NCBI GenBank assembly: GCA_000421085.1
Contig: ATWE01000007.1
Coordinates: 62,001-126,000 of the forward strand
Source of the DNA: Ensifer sp. USDA 6670
GTDB lineage: Bacteria > Pseudomonadota > Alphaproteobacteria > Rhizobiales > Rhizobiaceae
Direction: 5' to 3'
Length of the DNA: 64,000 bases
The notes beneath the pieces are model-generated. The model ran no database searches. It was not told the origin of the DNA and saw only the letters and a list, made by a program, of their open reading frames with translations. This document shows, piece by piece, positions 38,805 through 47,658 of this stretch (positions are counted from its first letter, which is position 1; the number at the start of each line of letters is the position of its first letter). The position numbers were made by a program, and so were the translations under genes.

Positions 38805-39233
38805 TCATCCGACCAGACGCGGATATTCGATTGCCGGGCAACGGTCCATGACGACCTTGATGCCTGCGGCCTCAGCCTTGGCGGCAGCTGCGTCGTCGCG
38901 TACGGACAGTTGTCCCCAGATGAACTTGGGCAGGGCCGGCAGCGCCAGGATCTCGTCGACGAGCGCGGGCAAGGCCGAAGCCGCACGGAAGACGTCCACC
39001 ATGTCGATTGCCTCCCCTATATCCGCGAGGCGCGCTACCACCGGCTGGTCGAGGATCGTGCCGCCCGCATGGCCGGGATTGACCGGAATGACGCGGTATC
39101 CCTTGCGGAGAAGGAAGGCCATGACGCGATAGCTCGGCCGCTCCGGCTTCGGCGAGGCCCCGACGAGCGCGATGGTCTTCGTCTCGCGCAGGATGTCGGC
39201 AAGGTAATAATCCGGGTAGGCGTCGTGATTCAT
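38805..39233 (-). CDS. CoA-binding domain protein (YccU type)
   Basis: A 142-residue single CoA_binding_2 (Rossmann) domain. It has TIALVGASPKPERPSYRVMA, the nucleotide-binding loop, then GYRVIPVNPGHAGGTILDQP and FIWGQLSVRDD, ending VVMDRCPAIEYPRL. The start ATG 39233 (MNHDAYPDYY) is the family start; the open frame extends further without homology. It is 27 bases upstream of metY on the same strand, and the pair is common in proteobacteria as I remember it. Its biochemical role is not known. Confidence 0.9.
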   Translation of the reverse strand: MNHDAYPDYYLADILRETKTIALVGASPKPERPSYRVMAFLLRKGYRVIPVNPGHAGGTILDQPVVARLADIGEAIDMVDVFRAASALPALVDEILALPALPKFIWGQLSVRDDAAAAKAEAAGIKVVMDRCPAIEYPRLVG

Positions 39234-39423
39234 GCTTGTCGTCCGGGCATGTCTATCATGCGGAGCGATAGTTGGCGTGGAGCGGCCGCGAGTCAACCGA
39301 GGCACCTTCCCCGGCCCGGCATTTGCACCGTTTCATTGCGATCGATCCGTGATTCCGGTTGCATTTCAGCAAATGCGAGCCCACAACCGGCTTTCCCGCC
39401 CAATCACCCCGCCGAGGTTCATC

Positions 39424-40260
39424 TTGCCGCCGGACGTCATTGCGCTCGTACTTCTCGGAGCGCTGCTGCACGCGACCTGGAACGCGCTCGTCAAGGCCGG
39501 CACGGAAAAATCGCTCGACGCCGCCATGGTGTCGCTTGGCGGCGCGGTCGTGGCGCTCCCCTTCCTGCCCTTCCTCCCGATGCCCGGTTCCGCGGCCGTG
39601 CCTTACATCCTGGTTTCGGCACTTTTCCAGTTCGCCTATTTCCAGCTGGTCGCAGCCGCGTACCGTGCAGGCGACATCGGTCTGGTCTATCCCTTGATGC
39701 GCGGCGTCGCTCCTCTGCTCGTTGCGGCGACAAGCAGCCTCGTCATCGGCGAGGAACTGACCGGCGGCGCGATGGCCGGCATCATGACGATCTCCGCGGG
39801 CGTGCTGACGCTTGCCTTCGAATCCCGCAAGGGCGGCAGGCACGCCATCGTTCTGGCACTGCTCAACGCCTGCGTGATCGCGAGCTATACCTATGTCGAC
39901 GGGATAGGCGCCCGCATTTCCGGCAATGCCATATCCTACACGCTCTGGATGGCATTGCTGCCGCCGGTCCTGCTCTTCGGCTGGGCCTTCGCCCGGCGCG
40001 GCGTCAAGCCGGTCGCGCGGCATGTGAGCCGCCACTGGTGGCGCGGGCTTATCGGCGGCGCCGGGTCGATCGGCTCCTATGGCCTTGCGCTCTGGGCGAT
40101 GACGAAAGCCCCGGTCGCCACCGTTGCGGCGCTCCGAGAAACGGCGATCCTCTTTGCCGTCGTTATCTCCGTCGTGTTCCTCAAAGAGCGCGTCAGCGCC
40201 TGGCGCATCATCGCCGCCTGCATCATTGCGCTCGGTGCCCTGCTTCTCAGGCTCGCCTGA
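39424..40260 (+). CDS. DMT-superfamily transporter (EamA)
   Basis: A 278-residue inner-membrane permease with about ten helices in two EamA repeats (VIALVLLGALLHATWNALVK in the first half, GSIGSYGLALWAMTKAPVAT in the second). The final helix is IIAACIIALGALLLRLA. It probably exports a small metabolite, identity unknown. The start is taken as TTG 39424, with GAGG seven bases before; an ATG at 39373 would add 17 non-hydrophobic residues and has no ribosome site. It is divergent from the CoA-binding gene. Confidence 0.85.
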   Translation: MPPDVIALVLLGALLHATWNALVKAGTEKSLDAAMVSLGGAVVALPFLPFLPMPGSAAVPYILVSALFQFAYFQLVAAAYRAGDIGLVYPLMRGVAPLLVAATSSLVIGEELTGGAMAGIMTISAGVLTLAFESRKGGRHAIVLALLNACVIASYTYVDGIGARISGNAISYTLWMALLPPVLLFGWAFARRGVKPVARHVSRHWWRGLIGGAGSIGSYGLALWAMTKAPVATVAALRETAILFAVVISVVFLKERVSAWRIIAACIIALGALLLRLA

Positions 40261-40348
40261 GGCCCAGGACCTAAAGCGCGCCACGCCGTAGGTAGTCATC
40301 ATGCATGCCGTTGTGGCAAAACCGCTGCACAGTTTTGGGCGACATGCA

Positions 40349-41170
40349 CTATTCGCCCTTCCACTCCGGCATGCGCTTGCCGAGAAAGGCACCGATACCT
40401 TCCTCGGCATCGCGGGCGAGCATGTTCTCGACCATCACGCCGACAGCGAAATCGTAAGCATCGGCGAGCGGCATTTCCGCCTGACGATAGAAAGCCTCCT
40501 TGCCGATCTTCAGCGCCTGCGGCGACTTCGAGGCAATGATCGACGCATATTTGTCGATGACTTGGCGCAGATATTGCTGCGGGACGATGCGGTTGACGAG
40601 ACCGAACTCCTTCGCTGTCCCGGCATCGATCGTCTCACCGGTCAAAAGCATCTCCATCGCCTGCTTACGATGGGCAGCGCGCGTCAAGGCGACCATCGGC
40701 GTAGAACAGAAAAGACCGATATTCACGCCGGGGGTGCAGAAGGTCGACGTGTCGGTGCAGATCGCGAGATCGCAACTGGCGACCAGCTGGCAGCCCGCGG
40801 CGGTCGCGAGGCCGTCGACTTCGGCGATGACCGCCTGCGGCAGCCTGGCGATCGTCAGCATGACTTCGGCTGCGAGGCGAATCGTTCGCTCGAAGAACGC
40901 CCGGCCTCCGTCGGGGTCGGCCCTGTGGGAGGTCATTTCCTTGAGATCATGGCCGGCGGAGAAGAGCTTGCCTGTCGCGGCGATCACGATAACCTTGATC
41001 TCCTTCGAGACGGACGCCTCCTCGAACGCCGCCAGCAATGCTTCCATCAGGGCGATCGAAAGCACGTTTGCCGGTGGATTGTTCAGTGTAAGCCGCAGGA
41101 CCGGGCCGTTGAACTCCCGCAACAAGGGTCCGTTCGACTCTTCTTTCCTGAATGAAACGACGTCCGCCAT
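40349..41170 (-). CDS. enoyl-CoA hydratase/isomerase family protein (ECHDC3-like)
   Basis: A 273-residue crotonase-fold protein. It shows LRLTLNNPPANVLSIALMEA, the oxyanion-hole motif FSAGHDLKEM and the second oxyanion segment VDGLATAAGCQLVASCDLAI. The usual second catalytic Glu region reads STFCTPGVNIGLFCSTPMVA, which lacks the canonical acidic residues of true hydratases. The overall sequence resembles human ECHDC3-type proteins. The actual reaction is uncertain. It has a GGGAGAG ribosome site. Confidence 0.85.
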   Translation of the reverse strand: MADVVSFRKEESNGPLLREFNGPVLRLTLNNPPANVLSIALMEALLAAFEEASVSKEIKVIVIAATGKLFSAGHDLKEMTSHRADPDGGRAFFERTIRLAAEVMLTIARLPQAVIAEVDGLATAAGCQLVASCDLAICTDTSTFCTPGVNIGLFCSTPMVALTRAAHRKQAMEMLLTGETIDAGTAKEFGLVNRIVPQQYLRQVIDKYASIIASKSPQALKIGKEAFYRQAEMPLADAYDFAVGVMVENMLARDAEEGIGAFLGKRMPEWKGE

Positions 41171-41338
41171 GGTTCTCTCCCATATCGAAGTTCGTGTCGT
41201 GGTACGCCGCCGTCGCCGCTCTTTCAAGCCCGCGCGCCGGACTGGACCATAACTGCGTAAGACCAATTTCCAGCTTGCGTGGCGCTGCAGGACGTCCTGT
41301 AACGGGTGCAACCGAAGCATGTAACATGGAGAGGCGCG

Positions 41339-41770
41339 ATGACCCTGCTGCCGGTCATGACCGTTGAGGAGCTCAACCGCTTTCTCGACACCGATTTTCC
41401 GCAGGTCCACACGGACGGAAAGGTCTTCGCGGTGACCGAGACCGGGCCGGGCTTCGCCACGATGCGGCTCGACCCGAACGATCGCCACATCCGTCCGGGC
41501 GGCACGGTCTCGGGGCCGACGCTCTTCGCACTGGCGGACGTGTCGGCCTATATCGCGCTCATCGCGCATATCGGTCCGGTCGCGCTTGCCGTCACCACCA
41601 GCCTCAACATCAACTTCCTGCGCAAGCCGGAACCGGAACCACTCGAATGTACCTGCCGGATACTCAAACTCGGCAAACGGCTGGCCGTTCTCGACGCCTC
41701 GATAAAAACGGTGGCAGGTCCCGATTTGGTCGCCCATGCGACGGCGACCTATTCGATTCCGCCCCGCTGA
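41339..41770 (+). CDS. PaaI-family thioesterase
   Basis: A 143-residue hot-dog-fold thioesterase. The family core is NDRHIRPGGTVSGPTLFALA, followed by DVSAYIALIAHIGPVALAV and TTSLNINFLRKPEPEP. It would hydrolyse an acyl-CoA. The ATG at 41339 has GGAGAGG five to eleven bases upstream; the frame is open further, but without family homology. It is divergent from the crotonase-like gene, so the two may act on related CoA esters, which is inference. Confidence 0.88.
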   Translation: MTLLPVMTVEELNRFLDTDFPQVHTDGKVFAVTETGPGFATMRLDPNDRHIRPGGTVSGPTLFALADVSAYIALIAHIGPVALAVTTSLNINFLRKPEPEPLECTCRILKLGKRLAVLDASIKTVAGPDLVAHATATYSIPPR

Positions 41771-41795
41771 AATGTGGTATTATAAAACCACACTT

Positions 41796-41924
41796 CTAAC
41801 TACTTGAATTCACTTCATCTTCTTTAATGAGCTGCAGAAAGTCGTCCTTGACCTCGATTGCGAGCTTCCGTATAAGCTGCCCCAGATCGCGGTCCGACTG
41901 GGCCGCCTTCTTTTTTGCCCTCAT
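41796..41924 (-). CDS. possible 42-residue protein antisense to the rplM leader
   Basis: A small frame starting [20 protein letters not shown] and ending in an acidic amphipathic helix, [15 protein letters not shown]. It is lysine-rich, then acidic, as real small helical proteins often are. Downstream lies a TGTGGT/ACCACA hairpin (41773-41792). Against it, there is no clear ribosome site, and the probable rplM promoter lies inside it on the other strand. It could well be chance. Confidence 0.25.
   Translation of the reverse strand: MRAKKKAAQSDRDLGQLIRKLAIEVKDDFLQLIKEDEVNSSS
41848..41876 (+). promoter_or_regulatory. predicted promoter of rplM-rpsI
   Basis: TTGACC, 17 bases, TATAAG: close to the sigma-70 pattern of rhizobia (CTTGAC-N17-CTATAT). 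The start of transcription would fall near 41883 and leave a leader of about 108 bases before rplM. The leader contains a small CCCGG/CCGGG hairpin just upstream of the start codon. Confidence 0.7.
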
Positions 41925-41990
41925 CGAGGTCAAAGCAAGCAACAAGAAACGCCCGGCTTCGTTTCCGGGTCCAAACGAAAGAGTTTAGAT

Positions 41991-42455
41991 ATGGCAACCT
42001 TCGTTCAGAAGCCTGCAGAGGTGGAGAAGAAGTGGATCCTCATCGACGCCGAAGGGCTCGTTGTCGGTCGCCTCGCTTCCCTCATCGCAAACCGCCTGCG
42101 CGGCAAGCATAAAGCCACCTACACGCCGCATGTCGACGACGGCGACAACGTCATCGTCATCAATGCAGAGAAGGCCGTCCTCACCGGCAAGAAGTACACC
42201 GACAAGAAGTACTACTGGCACACCGGTTACCCCGGCGGCATCAAGGAGCGCACCGCGCGCCAGATCATCGAAGGCCGCTTCCCGGAGCGCGTCATCGAGA
42301 AGGCTGTCGAGCGCATGGTTCCGCGCGGCCCGCTCGGCCGTCGCCAGATGAAGAACCTGCGTGTCTACGCCGGCTCGAACCACCCGCACGAAGCACAGCA
42401 GCCGGCCGTCCTCGACGTCGCCAAGCTGAACAGCAAGAACACAAGGAGCGCCTGA
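41991..42455 (+). CDS. rplM: 50S ribosomal protein L13
   Basis: A 154-residue ribosomal protein that binds 23S rRNA early in large-subunit assembly. It has the signatures [20 protein letters not shown] and [20 protein letters not shown]. The length is standard for alphaproteobacteria. It is followed by rpsI after 2 bases, the universally conserved order. Confidence 0.99.
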   Translation: MATFVQKPAEVEKKWILIDAEGLVVGRLASLIANRLRGKHKATYTPHVDDGDNVIVINAEKAVLTGKKYTDKKYYWHTGYPGGIKERTARQIIEGRFPERVIEKAVERMVPRGPLGRRQMKNLRVYAGSNHPHEAQQPAVLDVAKLNSKNTRSA

Positions 42456-42457
42456 TA

Positions 42458-42925
42458 ATGGCTGACCTTTCCGCTCTCAAGGAAATCGCCACGACCGCGG
42501 AACCGGCTGCTCCGGTTCACGTCAAGAAAGTCGACGCCCAGGGCCGCTCCTACGCGACCGGCAAGCGCAAGGACGCCGTCGCCCGCGTTTGGATCAAGGC
42601 CGGATCCGGCAAGATCACCATCAACGGCAAGCCTTTCTCGGACTACTTCGCCCGTCCGGTTCTGCAGATGATCCTGCAGCAGCCGGTCGTCGCGGCTGCC
42701 CGTGACGGCCAGTTCGACATCGACGCGACCGTTGCCGGCGGCGGCCTTTCCGGCCAGGCCGGTGCCGTTCGTCACGGCATTTCCAAGGCCCTCACCTACT
42801 TCGAACCGGGCCTGCGCCCCGTTCTGAAGCGTGGCGGCTTCCTCACCCGCGACAGCCGCGTGGTCGAGCGCAAGAAGTACGGCCGTGCCAAGGCACGCCG
42901 CTCGTTCCAGTTCTCCAAGCGCTGA
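42458..42925 (+). CDS. rpsI: 30S ribosomal protein S9
   Basis: A 155-residue ribosomal protein with an alphaproteobacterial N-terminal extension ([20 protein letters not shown]). The S9 core is [19 protein letters not shown] and [19 protein letters not shown], and the conserved tail [13 protein letters not shown] reaches the P-site tRNA. It is co-transcribed with rplM and followed by a strong terminator. Confidence 0.99.
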   Translation: MADLSALKEIATTAEPAAPVHVKKVDAQGRSYATGKRKDAVARVWIKAGSGKITINGKPFSDYFARPVLQMILQQPVVAAARDGQFDIDATVAGGGLSGQAGAVRHGISKALTYFEPGLRPVLKRGGFLTRDSRVVERKKYGRAKARRSFQFSKR

Positions 42926-42949
42926 TATCGCTGGCAGACTGCAACTGCG

Positions 42950-42976
42950 AAGGCCGGGCTCGTCCCGGCCTTTTTT
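42950..42976 (+). terminator. terminator of rplM-rpsI
   Basis: AAGGCCGGG, CTCGT loop, CCCGGCC and six T, 25 bases after the rpsI stop codon. Confidence 0.9.
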
Positions 42977-43078
42977 CATGTGCATCCGTAGCCTTCCCGT
43001 GCACATGATTTTAACGCCCGGCTCTTGCCTTGCCCAGGTCGATTGGCCAACGTCCCGTCCATCTGGCGGGAGAACAGC

Positions 43079-44035
43079 ATGGCCAACAAATCGATCGACC
43101 ACGCGATCACTGCGAAATCACTGACGGCGGCAGCCTCCGATCCGACGCATGCCGGCATCCTTTCCTTCATGCGGCGGAAATACACCAAAGAGCTCAAGGG
43201 CGCGGAGGCGGTCGTCTGGGGAATTCCGTTCGATGCGGCTACGTCAAATCGCCCGGGCGCGCGCTTCGGGCCACAGGCGATCCGCCGCGCATCGGCGATT
43301 TTCGACAACGATCCGCAATATCCGTTCCAGCGCGACCTGTTTGCCGACATGGCGACGATCGATTACGGCGATTGCCTGCTCGACTACGGCAACCATGCGA
43401 AGACCCCCCAGACCATCGAGCGCGAGGCGTCGAAAGTCCTGAAGTCCGGCGCTTATCTGCTGACGCTCGGCGGCGACCACTTCGTCACCTATCCCATCCT
43501 CAGGGCCCATGCGGCCCTGCACGGGCCCCTCGCCCTCGTCCAGTTCGATGCCCATCAGGACACCTGGCCGGACGAGAAAGGCCGCATCGATCATGGCTCC
43601 TTCGTCGGCCGCGCGGCACGCGAGGGACTGATCGACGTGGAACGCTCTATCCAGATCGGCATCCGGACGCATGCTCCGGAGGATTGCGGCCTTCGGATCG
43701 TCTACGGCTACGAACTCGAGGAGATGCGCGCCGAGGAGATCGCCGATATCATCATCCGCCATGTCGACAATCGCCCTGCCTATCTGACCTTCGATATCGA
43801 TTGCCTCGACCCGGCCTTTGCGCCCGGCACGGGCACGCCCGTGGCCGGCGGCCCGTCAAGCGCAAAGATACTTTCGGTCCTGCGCAAACTCGGAGCGCTT
43901 CATATCGTCGGTAGCGACGTGGTCGAGGTGGCGCCTGCCTACGACCACGCGGACCTCACCGCCATTGCTGGCTCGACCATCGCCATGTATATGCTGGGCT
44001 TGCGTGCCGAGCGGCTGGCGGAAAGGCGCGGCTGA
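43079..44035 (+). CDS. speB: agmatinase (ureohydrolase family)
   Basis: A 318-residue binuclear-manganese ureohydrolase. The metal ligands appear in TLGGDHFVTYP (His), VQFDAHQDTW (Asp and His) and LTFDIDCLDPAFAPGTGTPV (two Asp). The sequence also has GVP-type start WGIPFDAATSNRPGARFGP. It most resembles agmatinases that convert agmatine to putrescine and urea; guanidinobutyrase or another guanidine substrate cannot be excluded. The ATG at 43079 has a GGGAG site. argC follows on the same strand 93 bases on. Confidence 0.85.
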   Translation: MANKSIDHAITAKSLTAAASDPTHAGILSFMRRKYTKELKGAEAVVWGIPFDAATSNRPGARFGPQAIRRASAIFDNDPQYPFQRDLFADMATIDYGDCLLDYGNHAKTPQTIEREASKVLKSGAYLLTLGGDHFVTYPILRAHAALHGPLALVQFDAHQDTWPDEKGRIDHGSFVGRAAREGLIDVERSIQIGIRTHAPEDCGLRIVYGYELEEMRAEEIADIIIRHVDNRPAYLTFDIDCLDPAFAPGTGTPVAGGPSSAKILSVLRKLGALHIVGSDVVEVAPAYDHADLTAIAGSTIAMYMLGLRAERLAERRG

Positions 44036-44128
44036 TCGCAGCGGCTGCACGCTCTCAAGAAATTGATTCAATTCTATGCCAGACTGATTCCGGAAACGCC
44101 GCTAACGGTCTGCAGGAGCAGGAAAATC

Positions 44129-45061
44129 ATGAAACCGAAGATCTTTATCGATGGCGAACACGGCACGACGGGGCTGCAGATCCGTGTGCGCATGGCCGGG
44201 CGTACGGATCTCGAACTCCTGTCCATTCCGGAAGCGGAGCGACGCAATGCAGCGATGCGCGAGGACCTTCTGAACAGCGCCGATGTCGCCATCCTGTGCC
44301 TGCCGGACGACGCCTCGCGGGAGGCCGTAGCCATGGTTGCCGGAAACAATCGCGTGCGCATCATCGACACTTCGACCGCGCATCGCGTCGCTCCCGACTG
44401 GGCCTATGGCTTTGCCGAGATGGACAAGGCGCAGCCCCAGCGGATCCGCGACGCGCGCCATGTCGCCAATCCCGGCTGCTACCCGACCGGAGCGATCGCC
44501 CTGATCCGCCCTCTGCGCCAGGCGGGTATCCTGCCGGACGGCTATCCCGTCACCGTCAATGCGGTTTCCGGCTATACCGGCGGCGGCAAACAGATGATCG
44601 CGCAGATGGAGGACGATCAGAATCCGGACCACATCGGCGCGCCGCATTTCCTCTACGGGCTTACGCTGAAGCACAAGCACGTGCCGGAAATGAAGATGCA
44701 CGGGCTCCTCGAGCGCGCGCCGGTCTTCAGCCCTTCCGTCGGCAAGTTCGCACAGGGGATGATCGTGCAGGTGCCGCTCTATCTCGAGGACCTGGCTGCC
44801 GGTGCAACGCTCGAAACGATCCATCGTGCCCTCGTCGACCATTATGCGGGACAGTCGATCGTCGAAGTCGTGCCGCTTGACGAGAGCGCCAAGCTAGCCC
44901 GGATCGATGCCACGGAACTCGCCGGCAGCGACGCCATGAAGCTTTTCGTCTTCGGCACCAAAGGCGGAGCGCATGTCAATCTGGTCGCGCTGCTCGACAA
45001 TCTCGGCAAGGGCGCCTCGGGCGCCGCCGTCCAGAACATGGACCTGATGCTGTCCGCCTGA
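44129..45061 (+). CDS. argC: N-acetyl-gamma-glutamyl-phosphate reductase
   Basis: A 310-residue enzyme of arginine biosynthesis that reduces N-acetylglutamyl phosphate with NADPH. It is the short type-2 ArgC. The NADP-binding start is [20 protein letters not shown] and the active-site Cys is at about 117 ([15 protein letters not shown]). Further motifs are [17 protein letters not shown] and [20 protein letters not shown]. The ATG at 44129 follows GGAG; the frame is open 22 codons upstream without homology. Confidence 0.95.
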   Translation: MKPKIFIDGEHGTTGLQIRVRMAGRTDLELLSIPEAERRNAAMREDLLNSADVAILCLPDDASREAVAMVAGNNRVRIIDTSTAHRVAPDWAYGFAEMDKAQPQRIRDARHVANPGCYPTGAIALIRPLRQAGILPDGYPVTVNAVSGYTGGGKQMIAQMEDDQNPDHIGAPHFLYGLTLKHKHVPEMKMHGLLERAPVFSPSVGKFAQGMIVQVPLYLEDLAAGATLETIHRALVDHYAGQSIVEVVPLDESAKLARIDATELAGSDAMKLFVFGTKGGAHVNLVALLDNLGKGASGAAVQNMDLMLSA

Positions 45062-45076
45062 CACAGCGAATCGAGA

Positions 45077-45111
45077 CGAAAACCCCGGCAGCGTCCCTGC
45101 CGGGGTTTTCG
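45077..45111. terminator. bidirectional terminator between argC and ctaA
   Basis: Perfect 15-base arms (CGAAAACCCCGGCAG and complement) around a 5-base loop, with A and T runs in the stem on both sides. It lies between the convergent argC and ctaA genes. Confidence 0.9.
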
Positions 45112-45131
45112 TTCGTCCAATCGCAGGCAGA

Positions 45132-46235
45132 TCAGTTGCGCATTTCTATCGCCGTGTCTCTCGGATAGGTGCCGACGAAACCGCGCCAATGGGCGATCGC
45201 GAAGCCGAGCACGACGAGCGCGCCGCCCTGATGCAGCACGCCCCAGCCGATCGGTACCTGCAGAAGCAACGTCGTGATGCCGATTGCCGCCTGCACCGTC
45301 ACCAGCGCGAACAGGAGCACCGAGCGGCGGGCATGTGTCGTCTCCGGCGCGGCGCGGAGGGACGCGATCATGTGCCAAAGCGCCAATGCGAACAGCAGAT
45401 AGGCGCCGAGACGATGTACGAACTGCACCGTCTTCGGATTTTCAAAGAGATTGATCCAGGCGGGCTGCTGCACGAACAGGCCCCCAGGCACGACCGCCCC
45501 ATCCATCAGCGGCCAGGTGTTGTAGCTCAGACCCGCATCGAGACCGGCGACGATCGCGCCCAGATAGATCTGGAAGAGGCTCATGATCGCTATGGCCCCG
45601 GCCATCCCTTGCGACCTTTTCGTCGGATGCGCGTCGTCGGAATGCGGACACAGCCCTCGGTAAATCCACATGCAGGCGGCGAAGATCAGGCAGGCAATGG
45701 TCAGATGCGTGGCGAGCCGGTATTGGCTGACTGCAGTCCGTTCCGCCAGACCGGAGGATACCATCCACCAGCCGATGAAGCCCTGAAAACCGCCGAGCGC
45801 CAGGATTCCGAGAAGCGGCAGCCGCAGACGCCGCTCGATCCGTCCCGTAATCCAGAAGAAGAAGAGCGGCAGGGCGAAGATCACGCCGATGCCGCGCGCG
45901 AGCAGCCGGTGCGCCCATTCCCACCAGAAGATGGTCTTGAACTCATCGACCGTCATGCCCTTGTTGATCTGCTCATATTGAGGAATGCGCTGGTAGAGAC
46001 GGAATTCCTCCTCCCATTCCTCCGCGGAAAGCGGCGGTATGACGCCGTGGACGGGTTTCCACTCGGTGATCGACAAGCCGGATTCGGTCAGTCGCGTCGC
46101 CCCTCCGACGAGCACCAGCGCAAACAGAGCGAAGAGAACGGCGGCAAGCCAGCCGCGGATCTGCCGGCGGTTGCGCTCGGTTCTGCCGATCTCTTTGAGC
46201 AGCATCTGTTCTGTTGCCAATTCGGCGTGGGCCAT
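45132..46235 (-). CDS. ctaA: heme A synthase
   Basis: A 367-residue membrane enzyme that oxidises heme O to heme A for cytochrome aa3. Eight helices are expected. The heme-ligand histidines are in [38 protein letters not shown] and [12 protein letters not shown]. The N-terminal start [18 protein letters not shown] and the conserved [18 protein letters not shown] loop are typical of alphaproteobacterial CtaA (type 2). It is divergent from a DUF2842 gene. Confidence 0.96.
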   Translation of the reverse strand: MAHAELATEQMLLKEIGRTERNRRQIRGWLAAVLFALFALVLVGGATRLTESGLSITEWKPVHGVIPPLSAEEWEEEFRLYQRIPQYEQINKGMTVDEFKTIFWWEWAHRLLARGIGVIFALPLFFFWITGRIERRLRLPLLGILALGGFQGFIGWWMVSSGLAERTAVSQYRLATHLTIACLIFAACMWIYRGLCPHSDDAHPTKRSQGMAGAIAIMSLFQIYLGAIVAGLDAGLSYNTWPLMDGAVVPGGLFVQQPAWINLFENPKTVQFVHRLGAYLLFALALWHMIASLRAAPETTHARRSVLLFALVTVQAAIGITTLLLQVPIGWGVLHQGGALVVLGFAIAHWRGFVGTYPRDTAIEMRN

Positions 46236-46410
46236 GGCACTTCCTCATCTGTCGCCGGAAACGGTACCGCTATGCCGGCGTTGCCGGTCCGGACGGTCTG
46301 AAAGCCGTTGATTTGCACCAGAGTGCCGTGCAAAACAAGGCCGAACCCTTTGCGGCATGCCGTCGCGGGCCGCCCGAGTGCCAAAGCTGCCCCCACCGAA
46401 AGAACGAAAA

Positions 46411-46623
46411 ATGCCCGTACGCCTCCGAAAACTGATCGGCACCGTCCTGCTCATCGTCCTCGTCGTCGTCTACGCACTTGCAGCCGTTACCTTCGCTTCC
46501 CTGCTGCTCGGCGCGTCTCCCTGGTGGGTGCATCTGCTTTATTTCTTCTTCACCGGCCTGCTGTGGGTCCTTCCCGCCATGCTGATCATCAAGTGGATGG
46601 AAAAACCCGCCGCCGATCATTGA
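46411..46623 (+). CDS. DUF2842 membrane protein
   Basis: A 70-residue protein with two transmembrane helices (LIGTVLLIVLVVVYALAAVT and LLYFFFTGLLWVLPAMLIIK) and a short charged C-terminus. It matches the DUF2842 family of alphaproteobacteria. The ATG at 46411 gives the family length; upstream in-frame sequence is not hydrophobic. The stop is 11 bases before the metallophosphoesterase start. No function is known. Confidence 0.85.
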   Translation: MPVRLRKLIGTVLLIVLVVVYALAAVTFASLLLGASPWWVHLLYFFFTGLLWVLPAMLIIKWMEKPAADH

Positions 46624-46634
46624 GGTTTTGGGGA

Positions 46635-47375
46635 ATGAGAATCGCGGTGATTTCCGATATTCACGGCAACGATCTCGCGCTCGAAGCCGTGCTTGCCGAC
46701 ATCGATGCGCAGGGCATCGGCGAGATCGTCAATCTTGGCGATCATCTGAGCGGTCCGCTGAATGCTGCCCGGACGGCGGAGATCCTGATCGGCCGGCGTA
46801 CCGTTGCGATACGCGGCAATCACGACCGCTATCTTCTCACGCTCGACCCTGCCCGCATGGGATTGTCCGACCGCTCCGCCCATGACGAACTCGATGAGCG
46901 CCACCTCGGCTGGCTGGCCGCTCTGCCGGCGACCCTTGTCTATCGGGACGCTCTCTTTCTCTGCCATGGCACGCCGGCAAGCGACGAGACCTACTGGATG
47001 GAAGCGCTGACGGGCGATGGCATCGTTCACATGGCACGGCGCGCGGAGATCGAGCGCTTTGCCGACGGTATCGGGCATCCCGTGATCCTCTGCGGCCACA
47101 CGCATGTTCAACGCGCCCTGCGGCTTTCGGGCGGGCGCCTGCTGGTCAACCCGGGCAGTGTCGGCTGCCCTGCCTATGACGACGACCGGCCGGTCGCGCA
47201 CAAGGTCGAAACCGGTTCGCCGGATGCCCGCTACGCCATTGTCGAGCGGGCATCCGGCGACTGGAACGTCACCTTCCGCTGTGTCGGCTACGATCACATG
47301 GCTGCGTCGCTCCTCGCGGCCGAACGCGGCCGCGCCGAATGGGCAACGGCGCTCGCGACGGGATTCCTCGACTGA
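46635..47375 (+). CDS. metallophosphoesterase family protein
   Basis: A 246-residue calcineurin-like phosphoesterase of the YfcE/MJ0936 kind. All metal motifs are present: AVISDIHGNDLALEAVLADI, VNLGDHLSGPL, AIRGNHDRYL, LFLCHGTPASDETYWMEAL and ILCGHTHVQRAL, then LLVNPGSVGCPAYDDDRP. It probably hydrolyses a small phosphodiester or phosphomonoester in the cytosol. The start is ATG 46635. It may be co-transcribed with the DUF2842 gene. Confidence 0.9.
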   Translation: MRIAVISDIHGNDLALEAVLADIDAQGIGEIVNLGDHLSGPLNAARTAEILIGRRTVAIRGNHDRYLLTLDPARMGLSDRSAHDELDERHLGWLAALPATLVYRDALFLCHGTPASDETYWMEALTGDGIVHMARRAEIERFADGIGHPVILCGHTHVQRALRLSGGRLLVNPGSVGCPAYDDDRPVAHKVETGSPDARYAIVERASGDWNVTFRCVGYDHMAASLLAAERGRAEWATALATGFLD

Positions 47376-47384
47376 CTTCTGCTG

Positions 47385-47525
47385 GGCGCCTTCCAGTGCA
47401 CCGAGATCGGCGCCGGCGATCGCCGCGATGTTGCGCGCCACCTGGTCGATCGGCCAATGCCACCAGGCAATCGCCTGCAATCGCTCGATCGTTGAATCGG
47501 GGAAGCGCAATCTCACCACCCACGG
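47385..47525 (-). pseudogene. relic of a CatB-like O-acetyltransferase (C-terminal end)
   Basis: The minus strand encodes VVRLRFPDSTIERLQAIAWW and HWPIDQVARNIAAIAGADLG, then ALEGA. This is the pattern seen at the end of xenobiotic/CatB-type hexapeptide acetyltransferases (R-R-F, I-x-x-L-x-x-I-x-W-W-x-W-P-I-x-x-I). Just upstream, in another frame, GGNPV matches the usual GNPA turn before it, which implies a frameshift. The hexapeptide repeats and N-terminus are missing. It is a decayed fragment beside the polysaccharide locus. Confidence 0.5.
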
Positions 47526-47658
47526 GATTGCCGCCCCTGTTCCGGCTTCATATTCTCCTAACCTTGTTGCCTGCCGGGCACGCGAGTACCTGCCGGATTA
47601 ATCAGATCTATCGGAATTCCCGCTTCAATGGCTGCATCACGCATGCGGATCGACAATC

